Origin: Bacillota bacterium
GTDB taxonomy: Bacteria; Bacillota; Clostridia; Christensenellales; DTU072
DNA length: 64,000 nt
Assembly: GCA_023394875.1 (NCBI GenBank)
Contig: JAEXAB010000001.1
Coordinates: 1 to 64,000 of the forward strand
Direction: 5' to 3'
The translations under genes were made by a program, and so were the position numbers. How positions within the stretch are numbered: position 1 is the first letter of the stretch; every line of letters begins with the position of its first letter. Under the pieces are notes generated by a model, which saw only the letters and a program-made list of their open reading frames with translations, did not search any database and was not told the origin of the DNA. Shown in pieces: positions 8,501 through 16,575 of the stretch.

Positions 8501-11500
8501 TTCCCGACAAAACAAAGTTATTTATTACTACGTCTATATTTTCTCCGGCATTCGGACTTGCCCAACTTACGTCGGCTTTGACAATAACAAGACTAGAGTC
8601 AGCTCCGATAATAGCGGGTATGTAAGTATTATTTATTGTTTTTCCGTTCAATACCGCCGTTTCGTCATAGGTTTTTACACCAACGACAGCCGACCAATAA
8701 TTATTGATAGCTTCGGGGGAAATATTGGCGGTGAGTTCTTTTTTCTCAACAGTAAAGTTGCTCTCCATTATTCCAAAAAACAGTTCTCTTATTCCGGTTA
8801 AATAAAGGTAAGTATATACGGTATAAATCCCTGCATCTTTTATGGAAGAAGTGCTATCTTTATTTATGCCGTAATAATAAGAAGTTGTATAATAATCGAA
8901 AACACCGCTGAAATTTACATGAACGTTCTTTACGCTACCGTCGTAAGTGCCGTTAAGAGCTAAATCCGGACTGCTCACCGTAACGTAAGGCGTCGCGCTC
9001 TTTATTGCTATGGGTATTTCAAAATATGGATTAACGTCGTTATATCCCATAACAAATTCAATTATTATGTTGTTGGATACGTTCTTTAGGCGGTAATTAT
9101 TGGCTGCGTAGTCGGCTAAGTTCTCCAGATAATAACCTCTGGTTAAATTTATAGTAAAACTTGCGCTTTGTCCGTAATAATAATACCCTGCTCCGTAGGA
9201 AGAAGCATAGTTTTCCATATAAGCGCTTTCTTCACTGTCTATAAAGGAAAGTCTTGCCGTCTGGCAGAACCTCACAAATAGATTAACGGTTTGTCTGCCC
9301 GAATAGTTTGGAGCGGTGCGGAAGGAATTTCCGTTGTACACAACGCCGTTTATATTGGTCATAACAATGCAGGTATAATTTGCATCGGGAGTAATAGAAA
9401 ATATGATTATATCGGCAATAACGCTTGTAACGGTATTAAGATTTAAGGTAACCGAACCTTTGGAATCTACGTATAATACCGAACCGTAAGTATTATGCAT
9501 ATACGGTAAAGTTGACGGATTAACGTTTGTAAGACTGTCGTTTACGTACACGTACCAGGTGTTGGACGTGTCCACATTAATATTTGCGGACGGGATTAAA
9601 CCTAAAATGCCGTAACTGTCGGTTGCGCTGTCGGGGATATAACCGAAGAATACCGAATTGGTTATCATTGTATCTTTTGCCGAATAAGCGCATAATCCGC
9701 CGATATAGTTTGTTGCAGTTACGGTTGCGAAGCTTGCGCATCGGTCTATTCTGCCGTTGTTATAACCTACCAAAGAGCCCGCATAAGAAGAAGTGGTGGC
9801 AAAACTGCAGTTATCAGCCAAGGTAAGATTTTTTAATACAAAGTCGCTTCCGGTATAGCCAAAAAGGGCGACGTAGGAATAACTTCCGCTTATTGACAAG
9901 TTAGAAATGGTAAATCCTCTGCCGTCAAACTTGCCGTTAAACATATAGTTGGAAGAGCTGCTGGAATTATAGTATCTGCCGATAGGAGTAAATACAATAT
10001 CGCTCATATTTATATCGTTTGCCAATACGAAATAATTTCCGCTGTAGGTATACTTATAAGAAGTCATCAATTTACTTAAAGTATCCAACTGGTTCGGCGT
10101 GGAAATAACGTAAGGATTTAGTTCGCTTCCCCAAAGAGCTTCCGAAGTGTTGTCCCAACCGAATACTCTCAGTTTGACGCTTTCTGCCGAATAAAACTCT
10201 TTCTTAGCATTGCCCGTACCTACAAAGGACGATATTCTAGGCCCGAAATCTGAATCCTTGGTAGCGCTTAGTCCAAACAAAAAGTTATAGCCTAAATCAC
10301 CTAGGAAGGAATTATTAAGCATAGCGGCGGTATTTCTTACCCTACCTGTTAAATTAGTGGAAGGCGTTGTTGCTATATAATAAGTATAATTAACTTTGGA
10401 AACTTCTAAGTTAAAGTATATGTTGGTAATAACGGCGTCCCCTGTATTGGTATACTGCCCCACAAGTCCGCCAAGCATAGAGCCTGTGCCCGAAGAAGTG
10501 AGAACTGCCAAAGTATAAGTATTGCTTATATCGCCGTAGAGGAATTTTCCCGCTATACCTCCGCCGTAAGTGCTGTTACCTGTTAAATTTACTGTGCCGG
10601 AAACCTGACAAATGCTGATTTGTCCTCTGTTTTCCCCTGCAATGCCGCCAACGTTGCCTTCTCCGCTGATATAACCCAAACTAAAGCATTCGTTTATTAC
10701 ACCTGTTTCGGAATTATATCCTGTTATACCGCCGACGGCGCTGTCAGCGCTTATTCTTCCTGCGAAGAAAGAGCGGGTTATATTTCCGACATTTACTCCC
10801 AAAAGTCCGCCTACGTAATTGTCGCCATTTATAATTACGTTTGCGTAGCTGTCAGAGACTTCAGGGGCGTAAGACTTACCTGCAATAGCTCCGCAAAAAT
10901 CATTGCCGTTAATCGTGCCGCTGTCAATACATAGCTTTTTTATTACCGCATTGATGCCTAAGCAGGCAAAAAATCCGCTATAATCCCCGCCGTTTATGAT
11001 GAGATTGTTTATAAGATAGTATCCACCGTCGTAAGTGCCGTCAAAAGGTATGGAGTCGATGCAAATACTTTCAAAAGTTCTTGTCAAAGTAATATTAGCC
11101 GTCTGAAGGTAGTATTTTACATGATAATCAAACGCGATATGGTTTTTACTGAGGTAAGAAAAATTCCGTAAAGTCTGTTCATTGGTAATAAGGTATGGTA
11201 GTTGCAATGAACCGTCGCCGCCACCGAAATAATTTATTTTTAATTTCTGTTCTATAACCTGGGGAGTAATGGCAGCTATTTTTAACGTCGGATAGTATCC
11301 GTATTCTGCCTGCATCGGGTTAGCCTGCCATACCAAATCTCCCGCCGTCACCCCGAAAACGTTGTTAGTTAGTTCAATATAATTCTTGCCTTGCCCGCCA
11401 CCGATATAGCTAGTAAGGTCGCTGTTATAAAAGCTGTCGGTAATTTCTGCATTATTGGCTATGGGCTTAAAAGTAGCGGTGTTTACCGAAGCGTCGGTTG

Positions 11501-13472
11501 CTTGCAACAATATGCCTGCAAAGTATGTATTGTTAATGGGTTTTAGCATATTCGCACTACCCATAATACCGCTTACGCTGACCGCGCCTGTTACGTTAGC
11601 AACGACCATAACCGAACTTAGGCTCTTTGTAACGGTATCTTGAGCATAGCCTATTATTCCGCCTACGTTGTTTCTGCCTACTACGTTATTGAGATTAGCC
11701 GTCATTGTGATTTCGCAATCGGCTCCGTAACCTATTATACCGCCTACGTAGTTAGTTTTAGTTGCGTTTACCGCTCCGCTGTTAAAGGCGTTATTAATAG
11801 TTCCCGAAGAATTAACTTTACCAAAAAGTCCTCCGAAATACACGTTGGAAGCCGCCGCTTTTACGTTTATATTTCCGTAGTTTTTTACGTTCTGCGCCGA
11901 AATTTGTTCTGCTGTGCCAACAATTCCGCCCGCATAATTTTCCGCTGTTATTGTTCCGTTGTTTACCCCGCCTTCTATAGTTACGGTAGTTGCCGTAGAC
12001 CCGCCTAAGATTCCGCCTGCGTAGTTCTTTGCCGACACAGTACAATTATTAGTTACGTTATTAAACTGCGCTGAAGTAGCTCTAGCCGCTATTCCTCCGG
12101 CATAATCGATAGCGGCAGTTACCGTTCCGCTTATTACAAGGTTCTTAACCGTTCCTCCGCTGATTGCCTCAAACAACCCCGCGTTATTATCTCTGGTTAT
12201 GGATATTTGTAAAGTATTATTGCCGCCGTCAAAAGTTCCCGCAAAAGGCTTGCTGACCGAAGAAAGTACGGTATCGTTTGGCAAAGTAAGATTTCTGCTA
12301 AGACATATATTGGTTTCCGAATAATTAAACAGTTTGGTATTGGTTAAGAAAAGCCCCCATTGACGCAAGTCGTTTATTACAAAAGGACTGCCAATAGAGC
12401 CGTTGCCACCGTTAAATAACGAACATTTGATTTGATTTTTGAAACTGTCGATATTACTTATTAGTTTCGGATAGGGCAAAAATCCGTAGCCTTGTTCATA
12501 GTCGGGATATATCAAAGTGTTATTAGCAAAAGTAACGCCCTTTTCCAAAAAGTCATAAATATTCTTCTCTGCAAAAGAAGATGGCGGGTTGTTTTCACTC
12601 TGCCCTATTAAATTGCGTACGCTTTTTGCGTTAATGTTATAACAATTCTCACTTCCTAAGGGAGCGGCAATATAATAACCAACCAAAGAACCTATCCTGT
12701 TGCCTGTGGCGTTTACATAAGCATAATTATAGGTATTGGCTAATATTCCTCTGGATTCTCCGGTTATTCCTCCTATTCTGTTGCCGTTATTAGTAACCGA
12801 CCTTACTTCCCCGATATTGGCAGAACTAAAAATTCCGCTAGTGGTACTCATATTCCTGCCGGCTATTCCACCGGTATAGGAGTTGGCGGTAATCACGGCG
12901 TTGTTTACACAACTGTCAATGGTACCGATGCTTTCCCCTGCAATACCGCCTATGTAAGAGGTATTTTCATTTTGCGCGGTAATAGCGGCGTTATTAACAC
13001 AAGCCCTTATCGTGCCTGCGCTAAACCCTGCTATTGCTCCGCTGTAGTTGCCGCCGGTTACCACACCGTCAATTATTATTTTCGATACGATGGCGTTATT
13101 TCCTAGGTATCCGAAAAGTCCGTTATAGGCTGTTGTGGAATTTATATTGAGAGTTATTCTGTGATTATTTCCGTCAAAATTACCTTGAAACATATTTGTC
13201 GGAGTGCCAATGGGAGAAAAACTAGCCAACGTTAAATCAAGGTCGACACCAAGAACAAAATACTTGTTTAGCATATTGGAACCGGTATTTACCAATTGAG
13301 AAAGATCAAGAATATCCTCAACGGAATTAATAACGTAAGGATTACTACTAGAGTTATCTACTAGATTTTCGGGAGAAAGAGCATATGCCTGCGAAACGTT
13401 CACTGTCAGAATTAGTGAAACCGCTACGAATAATATTATTAATACTATAGATATTTTCGCATATCTTGACAT
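5544..13472 (-). CDS. Giant surface protein with GLUG and MBG/Ig-like domains, 2642 residues
   Basis: A secretion signal or N-terminal anchor occupies residues 7-32. Four large modules follow, starting near residues 37, 354, 749 and 1114. Each opens with a PYVI/PFVI...L motif and continues as beta-helix-like GLUG repeats (units ending GGIAG, GGIIG, GGLLG). From about residue 1570 the protein becomes a string of MBG/YDG-type and Ig-like beta domains (VYTGEV, YNGLVQ, YYGDEV motifs). Near the C-terminus there is one membrane helix (about 2605-2627) and a short basic tail. No LPXTG sorting signal is present. It is probably a cell-surface adhesin or matrix protein. The start has a good ribosome binding site (ggaggg). 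The 3' end overlaps the M50 gene by 35 nt. Confidence 0.85.
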   Translation of the reverse strand: MSRYAKISIVLIILFVAVSLILTVNVSQAYALSPENLVDNSSSNPYVINSVEDILDLSQLVNTGSNMLNKYFVLGVDLDLTLASFSPIGTPTNMFQGNFDGNNHRITLNINSTTAYNGLFGYLGNNAIVSKIIIDGVVTGGNYSGAIAGFSAGTIRACVNNAAITAQNENTSYIGGIAGESIGTIDSCVNNAVITANSYTGGIAGRNMSTTSGIFSSANIGEVRSVTNNGNRIGGITGESRGILANTYNYAYVNATGNRIGSLVGYYIAAPLGSENCYNINAKSVRNLIGQSENNPPSSFAEKNIYDFLEKGVTFANNTLIYPDYEQGYGFLPYPKLISNIDSFKNQIKCSLFNGGNGSIGSPFVINDLRQWGLFLTNTKLFNYSETNICLSRNLTLPNDTVLSSVSKPFAGTFDGGNNTLQISITRDNNAGLFEAISGGTVKNLVISGTVTAAIDYAGGIAARATSAQFNNVTNNCTVSAKNYAGGILGGSTATTVTIEGGVNNGTITAENYAGGIVGTAEQISAQNVKNYGNINVKAAASNVYFGGLFGKVNSSGTINNAFNSGAVNATKTNYVGGIIGYGADCEITMTANLNNVVGRNNVGGIIGYAQDTVTKSLSSVMVVANVTGAVSVSGIMGSANMLKPINNTYFAGILLQATDASVNTATFKPIANNAEITDSFYNSDLTSYIGGGQGKNYIELTNNVFGVTAGDLVWQANPMQAEYGYYPTLKIAAITPQVIEQKLKINYFGGGDGSLQLPYLITNEQTLRNFSYLSKNHIAFDYHVKYYLQTANITLTRTFESICIDSIPFDGTYDGGYYLINNLIINGGDYSGFFACLGINAVIKKLCIDSGTINGNDFCGAIAGKSYAPEVSDSYANVIINGDNYVGGLLGVNVGNITRSFFAGRISADSAVGGITGYNSETGVINECFSLGYISGEGNVGGIAGENRGQISICQVSGTVNLTGNSTYGGGIAGKFLYGDISNTYTLAVLTSSGTGSMLGGLVGQYTNTGDAVITNIYFNLEVSKVNYTYYIATTPSTNLTGRVRNTAAMLNNSFLGDLGYNFLFGLSATKDSDFGPRISSFVGTGNAKKEFYSAESVKLRVFGWDNTSEALWGSELNPYVISTPNQLDTLSKLMTSYKYTYSGNYFVLANDINMSDIVFTPIGRYYNSSSSSNYMFNGKFDGRGFTISNLSISGSYSYVALFGYTGSDFVLKNLTLADNCSFATTSSYAGSLVGYNNGRIDRCASFATVTATNYIGGLCAYSAKDTMITNSVFFGYIPDSATDSYGILGLIPSANINVDTSNTWYVYVNDSLTNVNPSTLPYMHNTYGSVLYVDSKGSVTLNLNTVTSVIADIIIFSITPDANYTCIVMTNINGVVYNGNSFRTAPNYSGRQTVNLFVRFCQTARLSFIDSEESAYMENYASSYGAGYYYYGQSASFTINLTRGYYLENLADYAANNYRLKNVSNNIIIEFVMGYNDVNPYFEIPIAIKSATPYVTVSSPDLALNGTYDGSVKNVHVNFSGVFDYYTTSYYYGINKDSTSSIKDAGIYTVYTYLYLTGIRELFFGIMESNFTVEKKELTANISPEAINNYWSAVVGVKTYDETAVLNGKTINNTYIPAIIGADSSLVIVKADVSWASPNAGENIDVVINNFVLSGTRANNYTFAPTTIAIEGGGRINRKELIVTVSQIDLSAEFSGNKPVIKNPQINGSLGSTTLVWSFTKLNAQGEDDLSWVALITKTWNVGSYRIGIAAVDSANYNITFGTNTYVYTILQKTVTSISYSDYEGKVYTGEVVSNNIKAIYQTFNGIAFAKLTYYRGSINEDNLVSCGVINAGTYIAVPTITDINYQLGSGIANLTFTVAKSSSGGEISFTLSGDPLMVNSLREITFTSNTYDAELSVEVFGVTRAKISLIEDDGRYYIMATAYSLKPTDSFRIVAKNATNYENRYSQYQAISIKSLNIYVGVKESNRTYRYGDIVDIEFEYSLDYEQNLIIADAESLDGYLPIGHQIAASEFLAGRNYVVNIFGGDFDAYIINKASTCYIEIEKREIKIVVTSNIAANSKIYGNNDGIINYYVLEDDRRIEPDSQDILRLPNGEPLTLVGNLARASGENVGNYSINQGTLTNANNPNYDIEIDIKADYVITKRPIRLYIPSFSKFYMQITPEILPLVAENYSFVRGDNITALMNNISINIVNLTNAVGFYNYNVTYNSEGINYRIEGVATPYQFEIKKGVPSVTHTITGKLYYGDEVSVLRIFGQGYYNGAPINGTLAWSNPSQKASQVGSFSANMIFTPQDSNNYSSVIVSAALEAEKRPVDVVFLGEMEYIYNGLVQCNITVEFSNVYNSDTLTAITSIDNTPKNAGTYLFTVALNSNNYVINGVDSTYFVIYPRAITVSVNDATIIEGQKPNFTITYEGFIEGEDEDELIAKATLSDIPTKSGVYEISAKGAQSPNYTFAYKKATLTINQKKIADENVAISGVIKAGVTVTSEKITSNNVTFRLKSDFIDKTLGVSIIKPSKNAMQQYVGIAYSERVYGEYEYTVMLDAPITEGSVLYTINYDGKVEELTDFTLSEDGKSVTFVGNAITGVAVYFEKAMLDRVKDYLPLIGAGAVVVIILVFVSLGIRAKKRKERAIREYLRTLDN

Positions 13473-13501
13473 ATACCCTCCACGTCAAATGGATATGTTA
13501 A

Positions 13502-13530
13502 ATTATATCATATATTTATATATATATCAA
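13502..13530 (-). promoter_or_regulatory. Promoter TTGATA-17-TATAAT of the 2642-residue surface protein
   Basis: The minus-strand -35 TTGATA (13530-13525) and -10 TATAAT (13507-13502) are 17 nt apart, about 30 nt before the ATG at 13472. Confidence 0.7.
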
Positions 13531-13580
13531 CAGTTTTTTGTTGGGGAGCCATGTCGTATTTGCGGTAAAGAAAGAATAAA

Positions 13581-14240
13581 TTATTCGTCTTTTTTCATAT
13601 TTTCGTTTTTGAGAGTGTAAGCAAGATTTATTCGGCTCCAGGATGCTATTATACGGAAAACGGTAATAAAACCTGCCGAAGCGTATAGGGCTATATTGTC
13701 ATTTACTCTTCCTTGTAAAAAATAATAAATTACGCTTCCGGTAATAGCCGCCAAAGCGTAAACTTCCTTACGCATAACAATGGGTTTTCTGCCTGCCAGA
13801 AGGTCTCTTATTACCCCTCCGCCGATAGCGGAAATCGTACCGACAAACACCATAAGAACAAAATTGTCGCCGTAGCCGTGTTCTATGGCTATTTTGCAAC
13901 CGCTCACCGTAAAAACGCCCAAACCTATAGCGTCCAAAATATCCACAATTCTGCGCATTGTACGCACCGAATTTTTTGTCAGTTTTTTATCCAAAATCTT
14001 AAAAACCACTAAAGAAACAAGAACAGCGATAACTACCGTAATTATGTATTCGGGATGCGTAAAACAGGTCGGAGGGACCCTACCAACGGTTAAATCACGC
14101 ATAACGCCTCCTGCAAGAGCCGAACAAAAAGCGACGACCAGTATGCCAAAAACATCCAGTTCATACTCGATTCCCACAAAGACGCCGGCGATAGCAAAAG
14201 CCGCTATTCCTATCAATTCTATTACTGTCGTGATTTCCAT
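13581..14240 (-). CDS. TRIC family trimeric cation channel (UPF0126/YicG-like)
   Basis: Membrane protein of 219 residues with seven predicted helices built as two repeats of three plus one. Each repeat carries the family signature: AGGVMRDLTVGRVPP near residue 43 and GGGVIRDLLAGRKP near residue 131. Bacterial TRIC proteins are homotrimeric cation-permeable channels; the physiological role in bacteria is not settled, and some members were proposed to transport glycine. A ribosome binding site (gaggt) precedes the ATG. Its promoter shares a -35 hexamer with that of recX on the other strand. Confidence 0.9.
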   Translation of the reverse strand: MEITTVIELIGIAAFAIAGVFVGIEYELDVFGILVVAFCSALAGGVMRDLTVGRVPPTCFTHPEYIITVVIAVLVSLVVFKILDKKLTKNSVRTMRRIVDILDAIGLGVFTVSGCKIAIEHGYGDNFVLMVFVGTISAIGGGVIRDLLAGRKPIVMRKEVYALAAITGSVIYYFLQGRVNDNIALYASAGFITVFRIIASWSRINLAYTLKNENMKKDE

Positions 14241-14267
14241 TTTTTTACCTCATAAATCAGCACAGAC

Positions 14268-14296
14268 ATTATATATTAGGCGGTATGTTATTGCAA
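14268..14296 (-). promoter_or_regulatory. Promoter TTGCAA-17-TATAAT of the TRIC gene
   Basis: The minus-strand -10 TATAAT (14273-14268) lies 17 nt from the palindromic hexamer TTGCAA (14291-14296), which also serves as -35 for the opposite recX promoter. Confidence 0.7.
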
Positions 14297-14320
14297 CTGT
14301 TTTGCGCTATATGTTATAAT
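14291..14320 (+). promoter_or_regulatory. Promoter TTGCAA-18-TATAAT of recX
   Basis: TTGCAA (14291-14296) and TATAAT (14315-14320) are 18 nt apart. The -35 hexamer is its own reverse complement and is shared with the leftward TRIC promoter. Confidence 0.7.
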
Positions 14321-14360
14321 AAGTTAGAATATATATATTAAAATAAAATTAGCGGTAAAA

Positions 14361-14831
14361 ATGTCGGAAAACAACGTAAAAAATGATAATCTAAACGATT
14401 GCCTTAATTATCTTTATACCCATATAGGTAAATACTCCAAGACCAAAAAAGGGTATATAAATAAGCTCTACGAAAAGGGCTTTACTACAAATGTAATTAA
14501 TAAGGCTATAGCAATTGCCGAAGAAAAAAGATTTATTAACGATGAAAATTTCGCCCAGGATTATGTATCCATAAATATTAACAAAAAAGGCGCGTTAAAA
14601 ATTAAAAGCGAACTTATTATAAAAGGCATTGAGCAGAATATTATAGAAAAATACCTAGAAGATATTGATGAAAGTAATAAGGCATACGTATTGGCAGAAA
14701 AATTTATCAAAGACAAGGAGCTTGATATGAAATTAATAGGTAAACTGTACCGCCATTTATGTTCCAAGGGCTTTTCATACGAAACAGTAAATAATGTTGT
14801 CTACAGAATAAAAAATTCCGACGACATATAA
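14361..14831 (+). CDS. recX: RecX family regulatory protein
   Basis: All-helical protein of 156 residues made of repeated three-helix units, as in RecX. The family signature is visible as INKLYEKGF near residue 36, EEKRFINDENFAQDYV near residue 54 (family form: g.idD..fA..yv) and KGIEQNIIEKYL near residue 92. RecX binds RecA filaments and inhibits or tunes recombination and SOS induction. The gene is not next to recA here. Its promoter is divergent from and overlaps that of the TRIC channel gene. The ribosome binding site is weak. Confidence 0.85.
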   Translation: MSENNVKNDNLNDCLNYLYTHIGKYSKTKKGYINKLYEKGFTTNVINKAIAIAEEKRFINDENFAQDYVSININKKGALKIKSELIIKGIEQNIIEKYLEDIDESNKAYVLAEKFIKDKELDMKLIGKLYRHLCSKGFSYETVNNVVYRIKNSDDI

Positions 14832-14845
14832 ACTTTTTTGGGGTA

Positions 14846-14872
14846 TTGATTGAATACAGGCGTTAATATACT
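14846..14872 (+). promoter_or_regulatory. Candidate promoter giving a leaderless protease transcript
   Basis: A TATACT box (14867-14872) ends exactly 7 nt before the ATG at 14879, placing +1 on the start codon. The upstream TTGATT (14846-14851) is only 15 nt away, so the -35 assignment is weak. No Shine-Dalgarno sequence precedes this ATG. Confidence 0.45.
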
Positions 14873-14878
14873 ATATTA

Positions 14879-15517
14879 ATGACCAAAAAAATTGTTATTA
14901 TTTTGTTATGTGTAGCCATTGTACTTATATCGGCTTGCACAAATATATCAAAACCCAAGCTTGCCGTAGTCAAGGCATCGATAATCAATATTACGTTGGA
15001 ATATCCCGACATAATAACCGAATGCGTGGGGGTAGCGATAGATAACGACGGCAACATATTAACAACGGCGCATATCATAAAAGAAGAATATGATTTGGAC
15101 AACATATCAATCTATTGTAATATTAAGTCCGTTAAATATGAAGCGCATATCATAGCTATCGACAGACAAAAAGACCTTGCACTAATAAAATGCGGCTGTT
15201 TGATAAACTCTTTAATAACTTTTATTGACAAGGATTTATATGTCGGAGAAAAAATAAGAGTGGCAGTAAATACCTTAAACGGCGGAAACGATGTTGAAGG
15301 CGTAGTAATTAACAGCAATCAAAAAATAAGCTACACAACATATACGCGCGATTTGCTCAGCATAAACGCCAATTTATCTTTAGGCTATAGCGGCTCCCCC
15401 GTTATTGACAATAAGGGCTATGCGGTAGGAATAATAAGCGCAAAAAAAGTTAACGACAACACCACCTTTTTCGCCATAAAAAGTGCGGAAATAATAGAAT
15501 TTTTGGAGGAACGATGA
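14879..15517 (+). CDS. Lipoprotein trypsin-like serine protease
   Basis: Protein of 212 residues. Residues 1-20 form a lipoprotein signal ending in ISAC, with Cys20 as the lipid anchor, so the enzyme should sit on the outer face of the membrane. The S1/HtrA-type catalytic triad is complete: His65 (TTAHII), Asp99 (QKDLALIK) and Ser171 (GYSGSPV). The usual hydrophobic flanks (GVAIDNDGNILT, GYAVGIISA) are also present. There is no PDZ domain, so it is shorter than HtrA/DegP. It overlaps the next gene by 4 nt (ATGA), indicating coupled translation with an HExxH membrane protein. The ATG lacks a ribosome binding site and follows a TATACT box by 7 nt, so it may be read from a leaderless mRNA. Confidence 0.85.
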   Translation: MTKKIVIILLCVAIVLISACTNISKPKLAVVKASIINITLEYPDIITECVGVAIDNDGNILTTAHIIKEEYDLDNISIYCNIKSVKYEAHIIAIDRQKDLALIKCGCLINSLITFIDKDLYVGEKIRVAVNTLNGGNDVEGVVINSNQKISYTTYTRDLLSINANLSLGYSGSPVIDNKGYAVGIISAKKVNDNTTFFAIKSAEIIEFLEER

Positions 15518-15933
15518 ACAAATTTATTTACTACTTTTTACAATTTACTTGGGCTTTGCCTCAAAATATCATAGGTTTTCTTATGACGCGCAAGTATAAG
15601 AACGATTCGGAAAACTTTTTTAACTCCAGAATTTATTACCACCAAGAAAACTGGGGCGGAATTTCTATGGGTATGTTTATTATTATTAACAAAAACCGCG
15701 GCGAGGAATGGCTCTCTTCCACCAAAGTTCACGAATTCGGACATTCCATTCAGTCAATAATCTTAGGTCCACTCTATCTTTTTGTTATCGGTATCCCGTC
15801 CTTTATTTGGTGCAACGCAAAAAAATTTATTAAGTTACGCAAAGAAAAAGGGGTATCCTACTACACTTTCTATCCCGAAAGATGGGCAAATTATTTGGGA
15901 ACTAAAGTAACCAAACTACCTGTTAACAACTAA
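15514..15933 (+). CDS. Small membrane protein with HEFGH zinc-protease motif
   Basis: Protein of 139 residues. A conserved-looking core reads VHEFGHSIQS (HExxH, residues 73-77), followed by a membrane segment (LGPLYLFVIGIPSFIW) and a C-terminal ERWANYLG motif that could supply a third zinc ligand. This pattern suggests a small membrane-associated metallopeptidase or a related inactive protein; I do not recognise a characterised family. A ribosome binding site (ggagg, 15506-15510) lies inside the end of the serine-protease gene, and the two overlap by 4 nt. Two candidate proteases made from one mRNA suggests a joint role in cell-envelope protein turnover, which is inference. Confidence 0.65.
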   Translation: MNKFIYYFLQFTWALPQNIIGFLMTRKYKNDSENFFNSRIYYHQENWGGISMGMFIIINKNRGEEWLSSTKVHEFGHSIQSIILGPLYLFVIGIPSFIWCNAKKFIKLRKEKGVSYYTFYPERWANYLGTKVTKLPVNN

Positions 15934-15989
15934 AAAATATATTTTGGTGCATAATAAATTAAAAAGAAAAGAACAGGCATTTTTTAATA

Positions 15990-16018
15990 TTGACATAAGA
16001 ATCAAAAAACTGTATAAT
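15990..16018 (+). promoter_or_regulatory. Consensus promoter TTGACA-17-TATAAT
   Basis: Both hexamers match the sigma-A consensus perfectly with 17-nt spacing (15990-15995 and 16013-16018). It drives the small tail-anchored protein gene at 16055, so that gene is probably strongly and constitutively expressed. Confidence 0.8.
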
Positions 16019-16054
16019 TAAACATAAGTTTAAGAACGTTAAGGAGCAATAAAG

Positions 16055-16420
16055 ATGAAAAAAAATAGAGCCGAAGAGCAAGGGGCAATCATACAAACAG
16101 AACCAAAGCAAGAAAGCGCCCTTAATTTAAGCACTTTGCGTCCCAGCGATGAGCTACAAGTTTATTACAACGACGCTTATATGCGTGAGAAACAGAGATT
16201 TAACGATATGTTCGGCTTATTGGAAGAAGACGTTCCCGCACCCGACGCAGTCAAAAAACTAAGCGTAGAAAACCAAGCCGCAAAAATCGATATGAGCCAA
16301 TACGTACCCGTTAAGAAATATAAAAAAGTTAAGTCAACGGCTACTATTTTCGTTATCCTTACCATAATATGCGCGGCTGCCGCTGCATTTTTTGGTTTGA
16401 AATATCTTGGTATTTTCTAA
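16055..16420 (+). CDS. Small protein with a C-terminal membrane anchor, unknown function
   Basis: Protein of 121 residues. Residues 1-95 are charged and low in hydrophobicity; residues 98-119 form a single membrane helix preceded by a lysine cluster (KKYKKVK), giving an N-inside tail-anchored layout. No family is recognised. A perfect consensus promoter and a strong ribosome binding site (aaggag, 16040-16045) suggest abundant expression. It converges on aspS, with a hairpin terminator between that is duplicated (see 16437-16622). Confidence 0.7.
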   Translation: MKKNRAEEQGAIIQTEPKQESALNLSTLRPSDELQVYYNDAYMREKQRFNDMFGLLEEDVPAPDAVKKLSVENQAAKIDMSQYVPVKKYKKVKSTATIFVILTIICAAAAAFFGLKYLGIF

Positions 16421-16438
16421 AAATTAATTAAAAAAATT

Positions 16439-16468
16439 AAGGATTGGCATTTTCGCCAATCCTTTTTT
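16439..16468. terminator. Terminator hairpin, copy 1
   Basis: A 10-bp stem AAGGATTGGC/GCCAATCCTT with a 6-nt loop is followed by a T tract on the plus strand. On the minus strand it is followed by TTAATTTTTT, so it can act for both convergent genes. Confidence 0.8.
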
Positions 16469-16531
16469 ATTGTAGTATAGTTTTATTGTTTTGCTTCCCT
16501 AATAGATATGTTTGCTTCCCTAAGTTGTTTT

Positions 16532-16561
16532 AAGGATTGGCATTTTCGCCAATCCTTTTTT
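16532..16561. terminator. Terminator hairpin, copy 2
   Basis: An identical hairpin to the one at 16439-16468, created by the tandem duplication. It lies just past the aspS stop codon (16576-16578). Confidence 0.8.
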
Positions 16562-16575
16562 ATTGTAGTGTAGTT

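Noticed and set aside
5544..13472. LPXTG-type sortase signal on the surface proteins
   Set aside because: No LPXTG-like motif precedes the C-terminal helix in either the 2642- or the 632-residue protein, and the 4470-residue protein has no C-terminal helix.
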